Source of the DNA: Hyphomicrobiales bacterium
Lineage (GTDB): Bacteria > Pseudomonadota > Alphaproteobacteria > Rhizobiales > Xanthobacteraceae
DNA: 64,000 nucleotides
Assembly: GCA_021730985.1 (NCBI GenBank)
Contig: JAKFYI010000011.1
Span: forward strand, 59,076-123,075
Direction: 5' to 3'
Below, piece after piece: positions 57,144 through 64,000 of this stretch (the first letter of the stretch is position 1; each line of letters starts with the position of its first letter). The notes under the pieces were generated by a model. That model did not search any database and was not told the origin of the DNA. It worked only from the letters and a program-made list of their open reading frames with translations. The position numbers and the translations under genes are program-made.

Positions 57144-57947
57144 GTGACCACCACCCCCACCATCGTCGCCGACAACGCCTCGAAGATGTTCCTCGACGGC
57201 GCAGTGGTGGCGTTCCGGCAGTTGTCGCTGTCGATTGCGAAGAACGAGATCATGTGCGTGGTCGGCCCCTCGGGCTGCGGCAAGACCACGCTGCTGCGCT
57301 GCATCGCCGGCCTCACCGACCTCTCCTCCGGCAGCATCGCTGTGGACGGTGCCCCGGTGAACGGCCCGCCGGAGGGCGTCGCCATGGTGTTCCAGCACTT
57401 CGGCCTGCTGCCGTGGAAGACGGTGTTCGAGAACGCCGCGTTCGGCCTGGCGATGAACAACACGCCCTCCGCCGTGATCAAGGAGCGCGTCGCGCACTAC
57501 ATCGACGTGGTCGGCCTCAACGGCTTCGAGAAACACTATCCCTATCAGCTCTCCGGCGGCATGCAGCAGCGCGTCGGGCTGGTGCGCGCGCTGGCGATGA
57601 ACCCCTCGGTGCTGCTGATGGACGAGCCGTTCGCGGCGCTCGACGCGCAGACCCGAGAGATTCTCCAAGAGGAGCTGCTGGCGCTGATGGAGCGCCCCGA
57701 AGAGCGCAAGACCATGGTGTTCATCACCCATTCGATCGACGAGGCGATCCTGCTCGGCGACCGCATCGCTGTGATGAGCGCACGGCCGGGCCGCATCAAG
57801 GAGATGCTCGACATGCCGTTCAGCCGGCCGCGCAACGTGGACGACATGCGGATGGACCCGAAGTTCGGCGAGTTGCGCCAGCACATCTGGCATCAGCTTC
57901 ACAGCGCGCGGCCCAAGCGCGCCCAGGCGCCGCGGGAGGTCGCGTGA
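57144..57947 (+). CDS. ABC transporter ATP-binding protein (NitT/TauT family)
   Basis: [51 protein letters not shown]. Confidence 0.92.
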   Translation: MTTTPTIVADNASKMFLDGAVVAFRQLSLSIAKNEIMCVVGPSGCGKTTLLRCIAGLTDLSSGSIAVDGAPVNGPPEGVAMVFQHFGLLPWKTVFENAAFGLAMNNTPSAVIKERVAHYIDVVGLNGFEKHYPYQLSGGMQQRVGLVRALAMNPSVLLMDEPFAALDAQTREILQEELLALMERPEERKTMVFITHSIDEAILLGDRIAVMSARPGRIKEMLDMPFSRPRNVDDMRMDPKFGELRQHIWHQLHSARPKRAQAPREVA

Positions 57948-58816
57948 GCACGGCCGAACACGCGCGCACCGCAGCCCTCACCGAAGTCGAGGTGCAGCGC
58001 GAACTCGACGGCGACCGCGCCCGCGCGGAGCAGGTCGGCGCCGAGCGCCGCCGCCGCCAGTCGCTGCACAATTTCATCATCCGCATGGTGTCGCTCGCGA
58101 TCTTCCTGACGCTCTGGCAGGTCGCCGGCTTGAACATCGATCCGGTGCTGTTCACCACGCCGTCCAAGGTCGCAGTCGCGGCAGTCGACATGGTGGGGAG
58201 CGGCGAACTTTGGTTCGCGCTGTGGCCGAGCCTGCTCGTGCTGCTGATGGGCCTCAGCCTCGCCATCGCGTTCGGCACGCTGCTCGGCCTGGTGCTCGCC
58301 CGCTTCCACATCCTCGACGTGAGCCTCACCGTCTACATCACGTTCCTCTACTCGATCCCGTCGGTCGCGCTGGTGCCGCTGATCGTGCTGTGGGCCGGCT
58401 ACGAGACCACCGCCAAGGTCATCATCCTTTTCATGTTCGCGTTCTTCCCGATGGTGATCAACACCTACCAGGGCGTGAAGTCGGTCGATCCCAAGCTGCT
58501 TGAAGTGGGCCGCGCGTTCCGCTGCTCGGAGCGCCAGCTCTGGGGCAACATTGTGCTGCCCGCCGCCTTGCCGTTCATCGTCACCGGCATCCGGCTCGCG
58601 GTCGGCCGCGGCATGATCGGCATGGTGCTGGCCGATCTCTACACCGCGATCTCCGGCATCGGCTATCTGATCGTGCGCACCGCCAGCACGTTCCAGGTCG
58701 ATAGGATGTTCGTGCCGATTGTCACGCTCGGGCTGCTCGGCGTGACGCTGACGGCCATCCTGCGGATGGTCGAGAAGAAGGTCGCGCCGTGGACCGCGGC
58801 GGGCCAGGAAGACTAA
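57944..58816 (+). CDS. ABC transporter permease (NitT/TauT family)
   Basis: GTG start overlapping ATPase stop; multi-[47 protein letters not shown]-loop. Confidence 0.9.
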   Translation: MSTAEHARTAALTEVEVQRELDGDRARAEQVGAERRRRQSLHNFIIRMVSLAIFLTLWQVAGLNIDPVLFTTPSKVAVAAVDMVGSGELWFALWPSLLVLLMGLSLAIAFGTLLGLVLARFHILDVSLTVYITFLYSIPSVALVPLIVLWAGYETTAKVIILFMFAFFPMVINTYQGVKSVDPKLLEVGRAFRCSERQLWGNIVLPAALPFIVTGIRLAVGRGMIGMVLADLYTAISGIGYLIVRTASTFQVDRMFVPIVTLGLLGVTLTAILRMVEKKVAPWTAAGQED

Positions 58817-58823
58817 GATCGGG
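58784..58823. repeat. 40-bp perfect direct repeat, copy 1 (3' end of permease gene)
   Basis: GCGCCGTGGACCGCGGCGGGCCAGGAAGACTAAGATCGGG, identical to 60509-60548. Confidence 0.97.
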
Positions 58824-58850
58824 GGAGGCCATTTGCTTCTTTCGAAGCAT

Positions 58851-59474
58851 TCAGAATGGACGACCCTCCATACAGATCTTGTAGGCGTAGTCCGTGAATT
58901 GATCGCGAGGGCCCCATTTTTTTCGGTTGGGCGACATTGCGACGTTCAGCAAACGATAGAGCGCACTTCGAAACTGCGGCGACTGGTAATACAGCGGTTC
59001 TGTCTCACCTTTTTTTGAACCGAGCTGGTTGATTACATTTGTCTGAAACGCCACCGTACTCACGCCGCCGGGCAATGGATTGTCGGCCAAGTCATACCAC
59101 GTACTCGCAAAACCTTTGTAGCTAATGCAAATGGGCGTCATCGCGTAGTCACGCTTGCACTCGGCGATGTCTGCCGGTGAATCCGTTCGTCTGTCGCGTA
59201 GCCGCGTACAAGCACCGCGTTCAATACGATTTTTCCAAGCCTGATCTTTCTCATACGTCTCACCTTCATTGCTGAAGGCGACCGACGCAGTCGCTGCATT
59301 GACTGCATTTGGCAGCGTCCCGCATTCCAGGCTTGTCAAAGCGAAGGCTTGCTCGTGCAATGCACAAAATGCGGGAGTCGGACGCGGCTGAGTGAATCTG
59401 CCAACTCCAAACGTATGTCCAGAAGACGGGCACACAACCGTCAATAATACAGCCATAACAACAAAATATTTCAT
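58851..59474 (-). CDS. exported hypothetical protein (207 aa), Cys-containing
   Basis: Signal peptide-like MKYFVVMAVLLTVVCPSSGH; start overlaps stop of 59471..59683. Confidence 0.6.
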   Translation of the reverse strand: MKYFVVMAVLLTVVCPSSGHTFGVGRFTQPRPTPAFCALHEQAFALTSLECGTLPNAVNAATASVAFSNEGETYEKDQAWKNRIERGACTRLRDRRTDSPADIAECKRDYAMTPICISYKGFASTWYDLADNPLPGGVSTVAFQTNVINQLGSKKGETEPLYYQSPQFRSALYRLLNVAMSPNRKKWGPRDQFTDYAYKICMEGRPF

Positions 59475-59683
59475 GAGCGCGCCCTGAGAAATGCAGCGAC
59501 GCAGCTCACCAGAAGGAAGCATCCTGAAATTATGAGGGCGACCGTCACCCATGGCAACCAAGACGCCAGTGTCGGCAGGCCCCCAAAGCTGCAAACAAGC
59601 CACAGCACCAAACAGGAGAGAAAGACCGCCAATTGGATGTCGGCGTCTTTCAATATTTGCAGCCATTTGGAGTCGAACGACAT
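59471..59683 (-). CDS. small membrane protein (70 aa, two TM segments)
   Basis: MSFDSKWLQILKDADIQLAVFLSCLVLWLVCSFGGLPTLASWLPWVTVALIISGCFLLVSCVAAFLRARS; ATGA overlap with downstream gene. Confidence 0.65.
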   Translation of the reverse strand: MSFDSKWLQILKDADIQLAVFLSCLVLWLVCSFGGLPTLASWLPWVTVALIISGCFLLVSCVAAFLRARS

Positions 59684-59699
59684 TTGCTCACTATAGCGC

Positions 59700-59770
59700 G
59701 TAGGATGGGTTGAGCACCCATCGACAATTCTGACGTCATGGCGGGTTTCGCTGCGCTCAACCCACCCTAC
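59700..59770. repeat. palindromic repeat (GTAGGATGGGTTGAGC...GCTCAACCCACCCTAC)
   Basis: Inverted arms GTAGGATGGGTTGAGC / GCTCAACCCACCCTAC. Confidence 0.75.
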
Positions 59771-59792
59771 AATTCTTCGGATCGCATCGCGC

Positions 59793-60113
59793 TTAAGCCG
59801 CCGCCGCTTTCAGCGTCGGTATCTTCTTGATCTCCTGCGCCAGTTCGCGCTCCGCGTGCCATGTGTCGTAGGCGCCCTGCATCCGCACCCAGACGCCTGC
59901 GCCATCGCCGAACAGCTTGCCGAGCCGCACCGCGACCGAAGCCGAGACCGGCTTGCGCTCCTTGAGGATATCATAGAGATGCTGCCGGGAAATTCCGAGC
60001 AGGGCTGCGATTTCGGACTTGCCACGGCCAGTCGCCGGGATCACCTCGCGCAACAATTCGCCGGGATGCGTCGGGCGGCGGTTTTGATCGCGTCGGGCGG
60101 CGTATTCGGTCAT
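59793..60113 (-). CDS. higA: HigA-family antitoxin (HTH)
   Basis: RPTHPGELLREVIPATGRGKSEIAALLGISRQHLYDILKERKPVSASVAVRLGKLFGDGAGVWVRMQGAYDTWHAE. Confidence 0.88.
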   Translation of the reverse strand: MTEYAARRDQNRRPTHPGELLREVIPATGRGKSEIAALLGISRQHLYDILKERKPVSASVAVRLGKLFGDGAGVWVRMQGAYDTWHAERELAQEIKKIPTLKAAAA

Positions 60114-60123
60114 GGCCGGCTCC

Positions 60124-60402
60124 TCAATGATACTGCTCGAAGTCAACGCGGAGTGCGTCTCCGGCGTCGAACTCGAATGTGATGCACCACGGACCGTTGA
60201 CGTGGACGGTGTAGCGCGTCGGGACGAAGCCCTTCAGGGCATGAAAGTCGAACCCCGGCAGATTCATATGCTCCGGCGCGCTCGTGACGTTCAGCCGGTC
60301 GAGGCGGATCAGGATACGCTTGTGCAGCTTGGAGTCGATCTTGGCCGCGCGGCCCTTCGACCACAATTCGGCAAGAGCCTTGCTCCGAAACGTCCTGATC
60401 AC
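60124..60402 (-). CDS. higB: HigB/RelE-family toxin
   Basis: 92 aa: MIRTFRSKALAELWSKGRAAKIDSKLHKRILIRLDRLNVTSAPEHMNLPGFDFHALKG...; 10 bp upstream of antitoxin gene. Confidence 0.88.
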   Translation of the reverse strand: MIRTFRSKALAELWSKGRAAKIDSKLHKRILIRLDRLNVTSAPEHMNLPGFDFHALKGFVPTRYTVHVNGPWCITFEFDAGDALRVDFEQYH

Positions 60403-60410
60403 GCCGCAAT

Positions 60411-60427
60411 GTAAGCTTTACGCTTAC
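60411..60427. promoter_or_regulatory. putative HigA operator (perfect 6-bp inverted repeat)
   Basis: GTAAGC-TTTAC-GCTTAC, 8 bp upstream of the higB start codon. Confidence 0.55.
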
Positions 60428-60508
60428 GAATGTCAACGTTTGGCAGACAGAACGGACTACCCCATCCTTGTGCCGGAAACCCGCTCCCATCCTGCCGGAA
60501 TTTGCTTT

Positions 60509-60548
60509 GCGCCGTGGACCGCGGCGGGCCAGGAAGACTAAGATCGGG
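60509..60548. repeat. 40-bp perfect direct repeat, copy 2
   Basis: Identical to 58784-58823. Confidence 0.97.
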
Positions 60549-60581
60549 CTCCGAATTCAAACCACATGACGAGGAATACCA

Positions 60582-61310
60582 ATGGCCGAAGTCAAAGTGC
60601 CGTACGACGTCAACGGGCGGCCGTTCGAAGGTCTGATCGTCTATGACGACAGCGTGAAGGGAAAGCGCCCGGTCATTTTCGACCAACCGGACTGGAAGGG
60701 TGTCGCGCCCGACACCATCGAGCAGGCGCGCCTCGTGGCCGGCAAGGACTACGTGGTGCTGATGGCCGACATGTTCGGCAAGGGCTATGGCGACACGCCC
60801 AAGACCCGCGACGAACTCGGCGTCAACATGCGGGCCATCGCGACCGATCCTGGCTTGACCGTCGCCCGTGGCAATGCCGCCTACAAGGCGCTGATGGCGG
60901 AGGCCGACAAGCGCGGCCTGATCGATCCCAGCAAGAACGCGGCGGTCGGCTTCTGCGCCGGCGGCGGCTTCGTGCTGGAACAGGCCCGCGCCGGCGCCGA
61001 CTTCAAGGCGACCGTGGTGTTCCACGTCACCAATCCGAACCCGGCCGTTACCGGCACGCCGTGCAACATCAAGGGCCGTGTGCTGGCGGTCCACGGCCGC
61101 GCCGATCCGGTCACGCCCAAAGCGAAAATGGATGCGCTGGAGGAGGAGCTCACCAAGGCCAAGGTCGATTGGCATATCGTGACATTCGGCCGCGGCGTCC
61201 ATTCGTTCTGCGACCACACCGCCAACCATCCGCCCGGCGCGCTTTACGACGAGAAGCTGTGCCGCACCTCCTTCATGCTGATGCGGGACTTCTTCGCGGA
61301 GACGATGTGA
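60582..61310 (+). CDS. dienelactone hydrolase family protein
   Basis: GFCAGGGFVLEQARAG nucleophile motif; HGRADPVTP; RGVHSFCD. Confidence 0.88.
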   Translation: MAEVKVPYDVNGRPFEGLIVYDDSVKGKRPVIFDQPDWKGVAPDTIEQARLVAGKDYVVLMADMFGKGYGDTPKTRDELGVNMRAIATDPGLTVARGNAAYKALMAEADKRGLIDPSKNAAVGFCAGGGFVLEQARAGADFKATVVFHVTNPNPAVTGTPCNIKGRVLAVHGRADPVTPKAKMDALEEELTKAKVDWHIVTFGRGVHSFCDHTANHPPGALYDEKLCRTSFMLMRDFFAETM

Positions 61311-61350
61311 GGGGCGGCTGAGAGTGCCTTTAAGCGCGCATTACACACGG

Positions 61351-61468
61351 TGTCATCGTCCGCCCCCGATCAAGTCGGGGTAAACTCCAGCGGACGATCC
61401 AGTAGCCACCGCTGTCGATATCGTCATGACCGGGCGTACTGGATGCCCGCTTTCGCGGGCATGACAAC
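61351..61468. repeat. REP/BIME-like element, class I with internal insertion in the left arm
   Basis: TGTCATCGTCCG[CCCCCGATCAAGTCGGGGTAAACTCCAG]CGGACGATCCAGTAGCCACC...GTACTGGATGCCCGCTTTCGCGGGCATGACA. Confidence 0.8.
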
Positions 61469-61517
61469 GGCGCGGATCGGCGTGGTGGCCGTCAGCGGCA
61501 CTGTACCGCTCCCTCCA

Positions 61518-61643
61518 CGTCATGCCCGGGCATAGCCGTCCGAAGGACGGCGTCGCTTCGCTCGCCTATTGTGCCGGGCATCTACGTCTTTCTATGCTGC
61601 GAATAACAAGGCGTGGATGGCCGGGACAAGCCCAGCCATGACG
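61518..61643. repeat. REP-like element, class III with nested module in left arm
   Basis: CGTCATGCCCGGG[CATAGCCGTCCGAAGGACGGCGTCGCTTCGCTCGCCTAT]TGTGCCGGGCATCTACGTCTT...AACAAGGCGTGGATGGCCGGGAC..CCATGACG. Confidence 0.82.
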
Positions 61644-61669
61644 GCGCCGAATTATGGAGGAACTCAATC

Positions 61670-62713
61670 ATGGCCCGCACCTTCTCCAACGTGCTGAAAT
61701 TCGGCATCGTCGCCGCCGCACTGAACGCGGCCTCCGGCACCGCCTCCGCCCAATCCGCGCCCAATTGCCCGGCCATGCGCAAGATCAACATCGGCGTGTC
61801 GGTCGCGCCGCCGAACGTGGTGCACACCTCGCCCTACGTGGCGAAGGGGCTGGGCTTTTTCGCCAAGCGCTGCATCGACGCCAACATCGTGCAGTTCGAG
61901 GGCGGCCAGTCGCAGACCTCGGCGGTTGCCGCGGCCCAAGGCACCGCGATCGTCAGCGTCAGCGACGTCTCGATCGGACGCGGGCTGAAGGTGCAGCAGA
62001 TCTGGGGCCTCGCGCCCCGCATGCCGCAGGCCTACATGGTGCAGGAGGGCATCACGCAGGCGTCGCAGCTCAAAGGCAAACGGCTGTCCGCCACCGGCGG
62101 CGGCGTCGGCGGCTTCAACTGGCGCATGGGCCGCGAGGTTTTGAAATCCGCGGGCCTCACCGAGAACGACGCTCAGTTCATCCCCTCGCCCACCGCCGGC
62201 CGCCTGCCCGGCCTGATCGCCAACCAGATCGACGCGGTCGCGCTGCATCCGGAAGACGTGTTCATGGCGAAGCAGCAGAAGCCTTCGCTGAATAATCTGG
62301 TTCAGCTCGTCGAGCTGATGCCGGACTACATGTTCAACGCCTACGGCGCCTCGACCGAGTGGATCGCGCGCGACCGCGACCTGTTGCGCGACACCGTCGC
62401 CGCCATGATCGAAGCCAACCGCGCAATCTACCACGACAAGGACAAGGTTCTTCCGTTCATCATCGACGCCACCAAGAAGCCGAAGGATGCGGTCGAGTTC
62501 GCCTGGAAGGTGAACACCGACAACTGCGTCTGGTCGGTCAACACCGGCTTCAATCCCAAGCGCACCCAGTGGACGATCGACAACAGCGTGTCGAACGGCG
62601 ACATCGAGGCGGCCAAGAAGCCGGCCGTCGAGCAGGTGTCGAACGTCAAACTCGCCGAGGAGGCGCTGGCCGCGGCCGGCGGCCGGGTGACGATCGGGAA
62701 GTGTGTGGAGTAG
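61670..62713 (+). CDS. ABC transporter substrate-binding protein (NitT/TauT-like)
   Basis: Signal peptide ...AASGTASAQ; VHTSPYVAKGLGFFAKRCIDANIVQFEGGQSQTSAVAAAQGTAIVSVSDVSIG. Confidence 0.87.
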   Translation: MARTFSNVLKFGIVAAALNAASGTASAQSAPNCPAMRKINIGVSVAPPNVVHTSPYVAKGLGFFAKRCIDANIVQFEGGQSQTSAVAAAQGTAIVSVSDVSIGRGLKVQQIWGLAPRMPQAYMVQEGITQASQLKGKRLSATGGGVGGFNWRMGREVLKSAGLTENDAQFIPSPTAGRLPGLIANQIDAVALHPEDVFMAKQQKPSLNNLVQLVELMPDYMFNAYGASTEWIARDRDLLRDTVAAMIEANRAIYHDKDKVLPFIIDATKKPKDAVEFAWKVNTDNCVWSVNTGFNPKRTQWTIDNSVSNGDIEAAKKPAVEQVSNVKLAEEALAAAGGRVTIGKCVE

Positions 62714-62750
62714 CAGTCGCTGCTCGCCGGTCAACTCGCTGCAGTCGACG

Positions 62751-63668
62751 CTACGAGGAGCGGCCAGCCGGAAGCTGACAGTCCGGCCGCTCGGCATTGT
62801 CCGGGGCGTTCAGCGCATTGAAGGGAGCGGGCGCCGGAGCAGCCGGATCGGGCACTCCGATGCGCTTGTTGACCATCAGAACCTGGAACGCCCATGCCGG
62901 CAGCGGATCGGCCTTCAACATGCAGGCGAAATTGTTGAAATGCAAATTGACCACATGGAACCTCCGTTTGAGTTTCCGGATCATTTCAAGATGCCGTTCA
63001 TTAACAACGATCGTCGTTTCCGCTCTCTTTGAGACCTCGACTGGCAGGTGCAGTTCCATCGCGATCTGATCGACCTGATCGAGCACGGCGTCCGGCGTGG
63101 CGAGCAGCGATTCCCACTCTGCTCCTTCGACGTCAATCTTTAGGATGAGCCGTTTGCCCGCGTCCTGGTTCCTGGAAATCTGGTTCTGTAGCGTGTCGAA
63201 CGCACGCGTATCCTTGTCGGTCTCAGGCCGAGGGCCGATGCATTGGTTGTTGAACGCGAACGTCCCTCCGTTACATGTGGGCCGTGCAGCGTCGAAACAA
63301 TCGTACTGATGCACGGGCACGCCAAACCGCTTGGAAACGTCGCAGCCGAAATCATCGTTGACGCCGACGCCGTAGGAATATGCCGACTGAATTCCATCGC
63401 TGAGGTTGTCGCACAGCAGATAGCCGCCATCGTTCCGGCTGCCGAACCGTTTCAGGACGCAGTTTTTCAGTGTGATAGGCTGAAGCTCCTGCAGCAACGC
63501 CACGCGCTTGGATCGCGCCAGCACGCGTTCGTGCCACGGAATCGTCAACTGCCAGATTACAACTGCGACGATGCCAATGCCGACCAGTGTGAGCATGATC
63601 GATCTTGGCTTGGTCAACTGCGGGTTCCCTTCCCCAAAGGGCTGCAACGCATAGACAAGCACAGGCAT
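62751..63668 (-). CDS. FkbM-like / Methyltransf_21-type methyltransferase with N-terminal TM anchor
   Basis: LILKIDVEGAEWESLLATPDAVLDQVDQIAMELHL; N-terminal hydrophobic LTLVGIGIVAVVIWQLTI; start codon uncertain. Confidence 0.75.
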   Translation of the reverse strand: MPVLVYALQPFGEGNPQLTKPRSIMLTLVGIGIVAVVIWQLTIPWHERVLARSKRVALLQELQPITLKNCVLKRFGSRNDGGYLLCDNLSDGIQSAYSYGVGVNDDFGCDVSKRFGVPVHQYDCFDAARPTCNGGTFAFNNQCIGPRPETDKDTRAFDTLQNQISRNQDAGKRLILKIDVEGAEWESLLATPDAVLDQVDQIAMELHLPVEVSKRAETTIVVNERHLEMIRKLKRRFHVVNLHFNNFACMLKADPLPAWAFQVLMVNKRIGVPDPAAPAPAPFNALNAPDNAERPDCQLPAGRSS

Positions 63669-64000
63669 CTTGCGGCCGCAGCCAGTTTTCGATCGGCGGA
63701 TTATCGACCGCCAATGTCGAGGCGGCGGGGGCCTCTGGTGGACGGACTGAGCGGATCCCGCCAGTCAAGGAATTTAATCACATTTTCGTGATCGCTTATC
63801 CCCGGGTGCCCTGGGCGGATTTATCGTGGCCGCGTCTCGATCCCTGTGAGCGGCGCGGCCGCGTCGTTCATGCGGATCGGGAGCGGTGGCGACGCGCGGA
63901 TGCATCCGCGAACAGCCGCCGCGGTGGAGCGCCGGGAGGCGCTGGGCCCCCCGTCAGTGGGCTCGCGCGCTCCCGTAAGCGGCGACCCCCGGTAACGGGG

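Larger units (their letters stand above)
58824..60508. mobile_element. candidate mini-island / inserted segment carrying a toxin-antitoxin pair (no recombinase inside)
   Basis: Bounded by perfect 40-bp direct repeats; interrupts a + strand operon; all internal genes on - strand. Confidence 0.6.

Noticed and set aside
58831-60507. 8-mer ATTTGCTT near both inner edges of the putative island (58831-58838 and 60500-60507) as terminal repeats
   Set aside because: Too short and in direct rather than inverted orientation; could be chance, unlike the 40-bp repeat.
60284-60541. 85-aa plus-strand ORF ending in PWTAAGQED, resembling a permease C-terminus
   Set aside because: Only the last residues match, because the ORF runs into the 40-bp duplicated permease end; the rest is antisense to higB.
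1686-61643. Interpreting the many regularly recurring palindromes as a CRISPR array
   Set aside because: Copies are dispersed between genes at kilobase distances, with variable loops and no spacer-repeat periodicity and no cas genes.
63780-64000. Possible structured RNA or island end in the terminal GC-rich non-coding stretch
   Set aside because: No recognisable rRNA/tRNA/ncRNA motif and the window ends there; not enough evidence to call anything.

Overview
A 64 kb GC-rich chromosomal window, probably from a Rhizobiales-type alphaproteobacterium (inferred from gene content and repeat style). It is dominated by catabolic enzymes and orphan solute-binding proteins. I count 7 Bug/TctC-type periplasmic receptors with no TctA/TctB, 2 pfam04392-like ABC substrate-binding proteins, 2 NitT/TauT-like binding proteins, one orphan PotA/UgpC-like ATPase and one NitT/TauT ATPase-permease pair. 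Interleaved enzymes include tandem carboxymuconolactone decarboxylase-like proteins, SDRs, LLM flavin oxidoreductases, Gfo/Idh/MocA and Ldh-family dehydrogenases, a Rieske oxygenase, an amidase, amidohydrolases, NodB-fold hydrolases, a TPP enzyme, a gamma-glutamyltransferase and a split UxaA pair. Intergenic space is heavily colonised by several families of palindromic REP/BIME-like elements, some of them nested. The most notable signal is a ~1.7 kb block (58824-60508) carrying a HigBA-like toxin-antitoxin pair plus a small two-TM protein / exported protein gene pair. It is bounded by a perfect 40-bp direct repeat made from the 3' end of an ABC permease gene, so it looks like a mini-island inserted into a transporter operon. 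Other notable items are a frameshifted gene in a low-GC patch at 44.6-45.0 kb, a truncated FAD monooxygenase remnant at 3.2 kb, a 15-bp tandem repeat that triplicates the stop codon of an IclR gene, and a 68-aa ORF overlapping an amidase gene. No tRNA, rRNA or CRISPR array was recognised. All family assignments come from reading the translations by eye; no database search was run.
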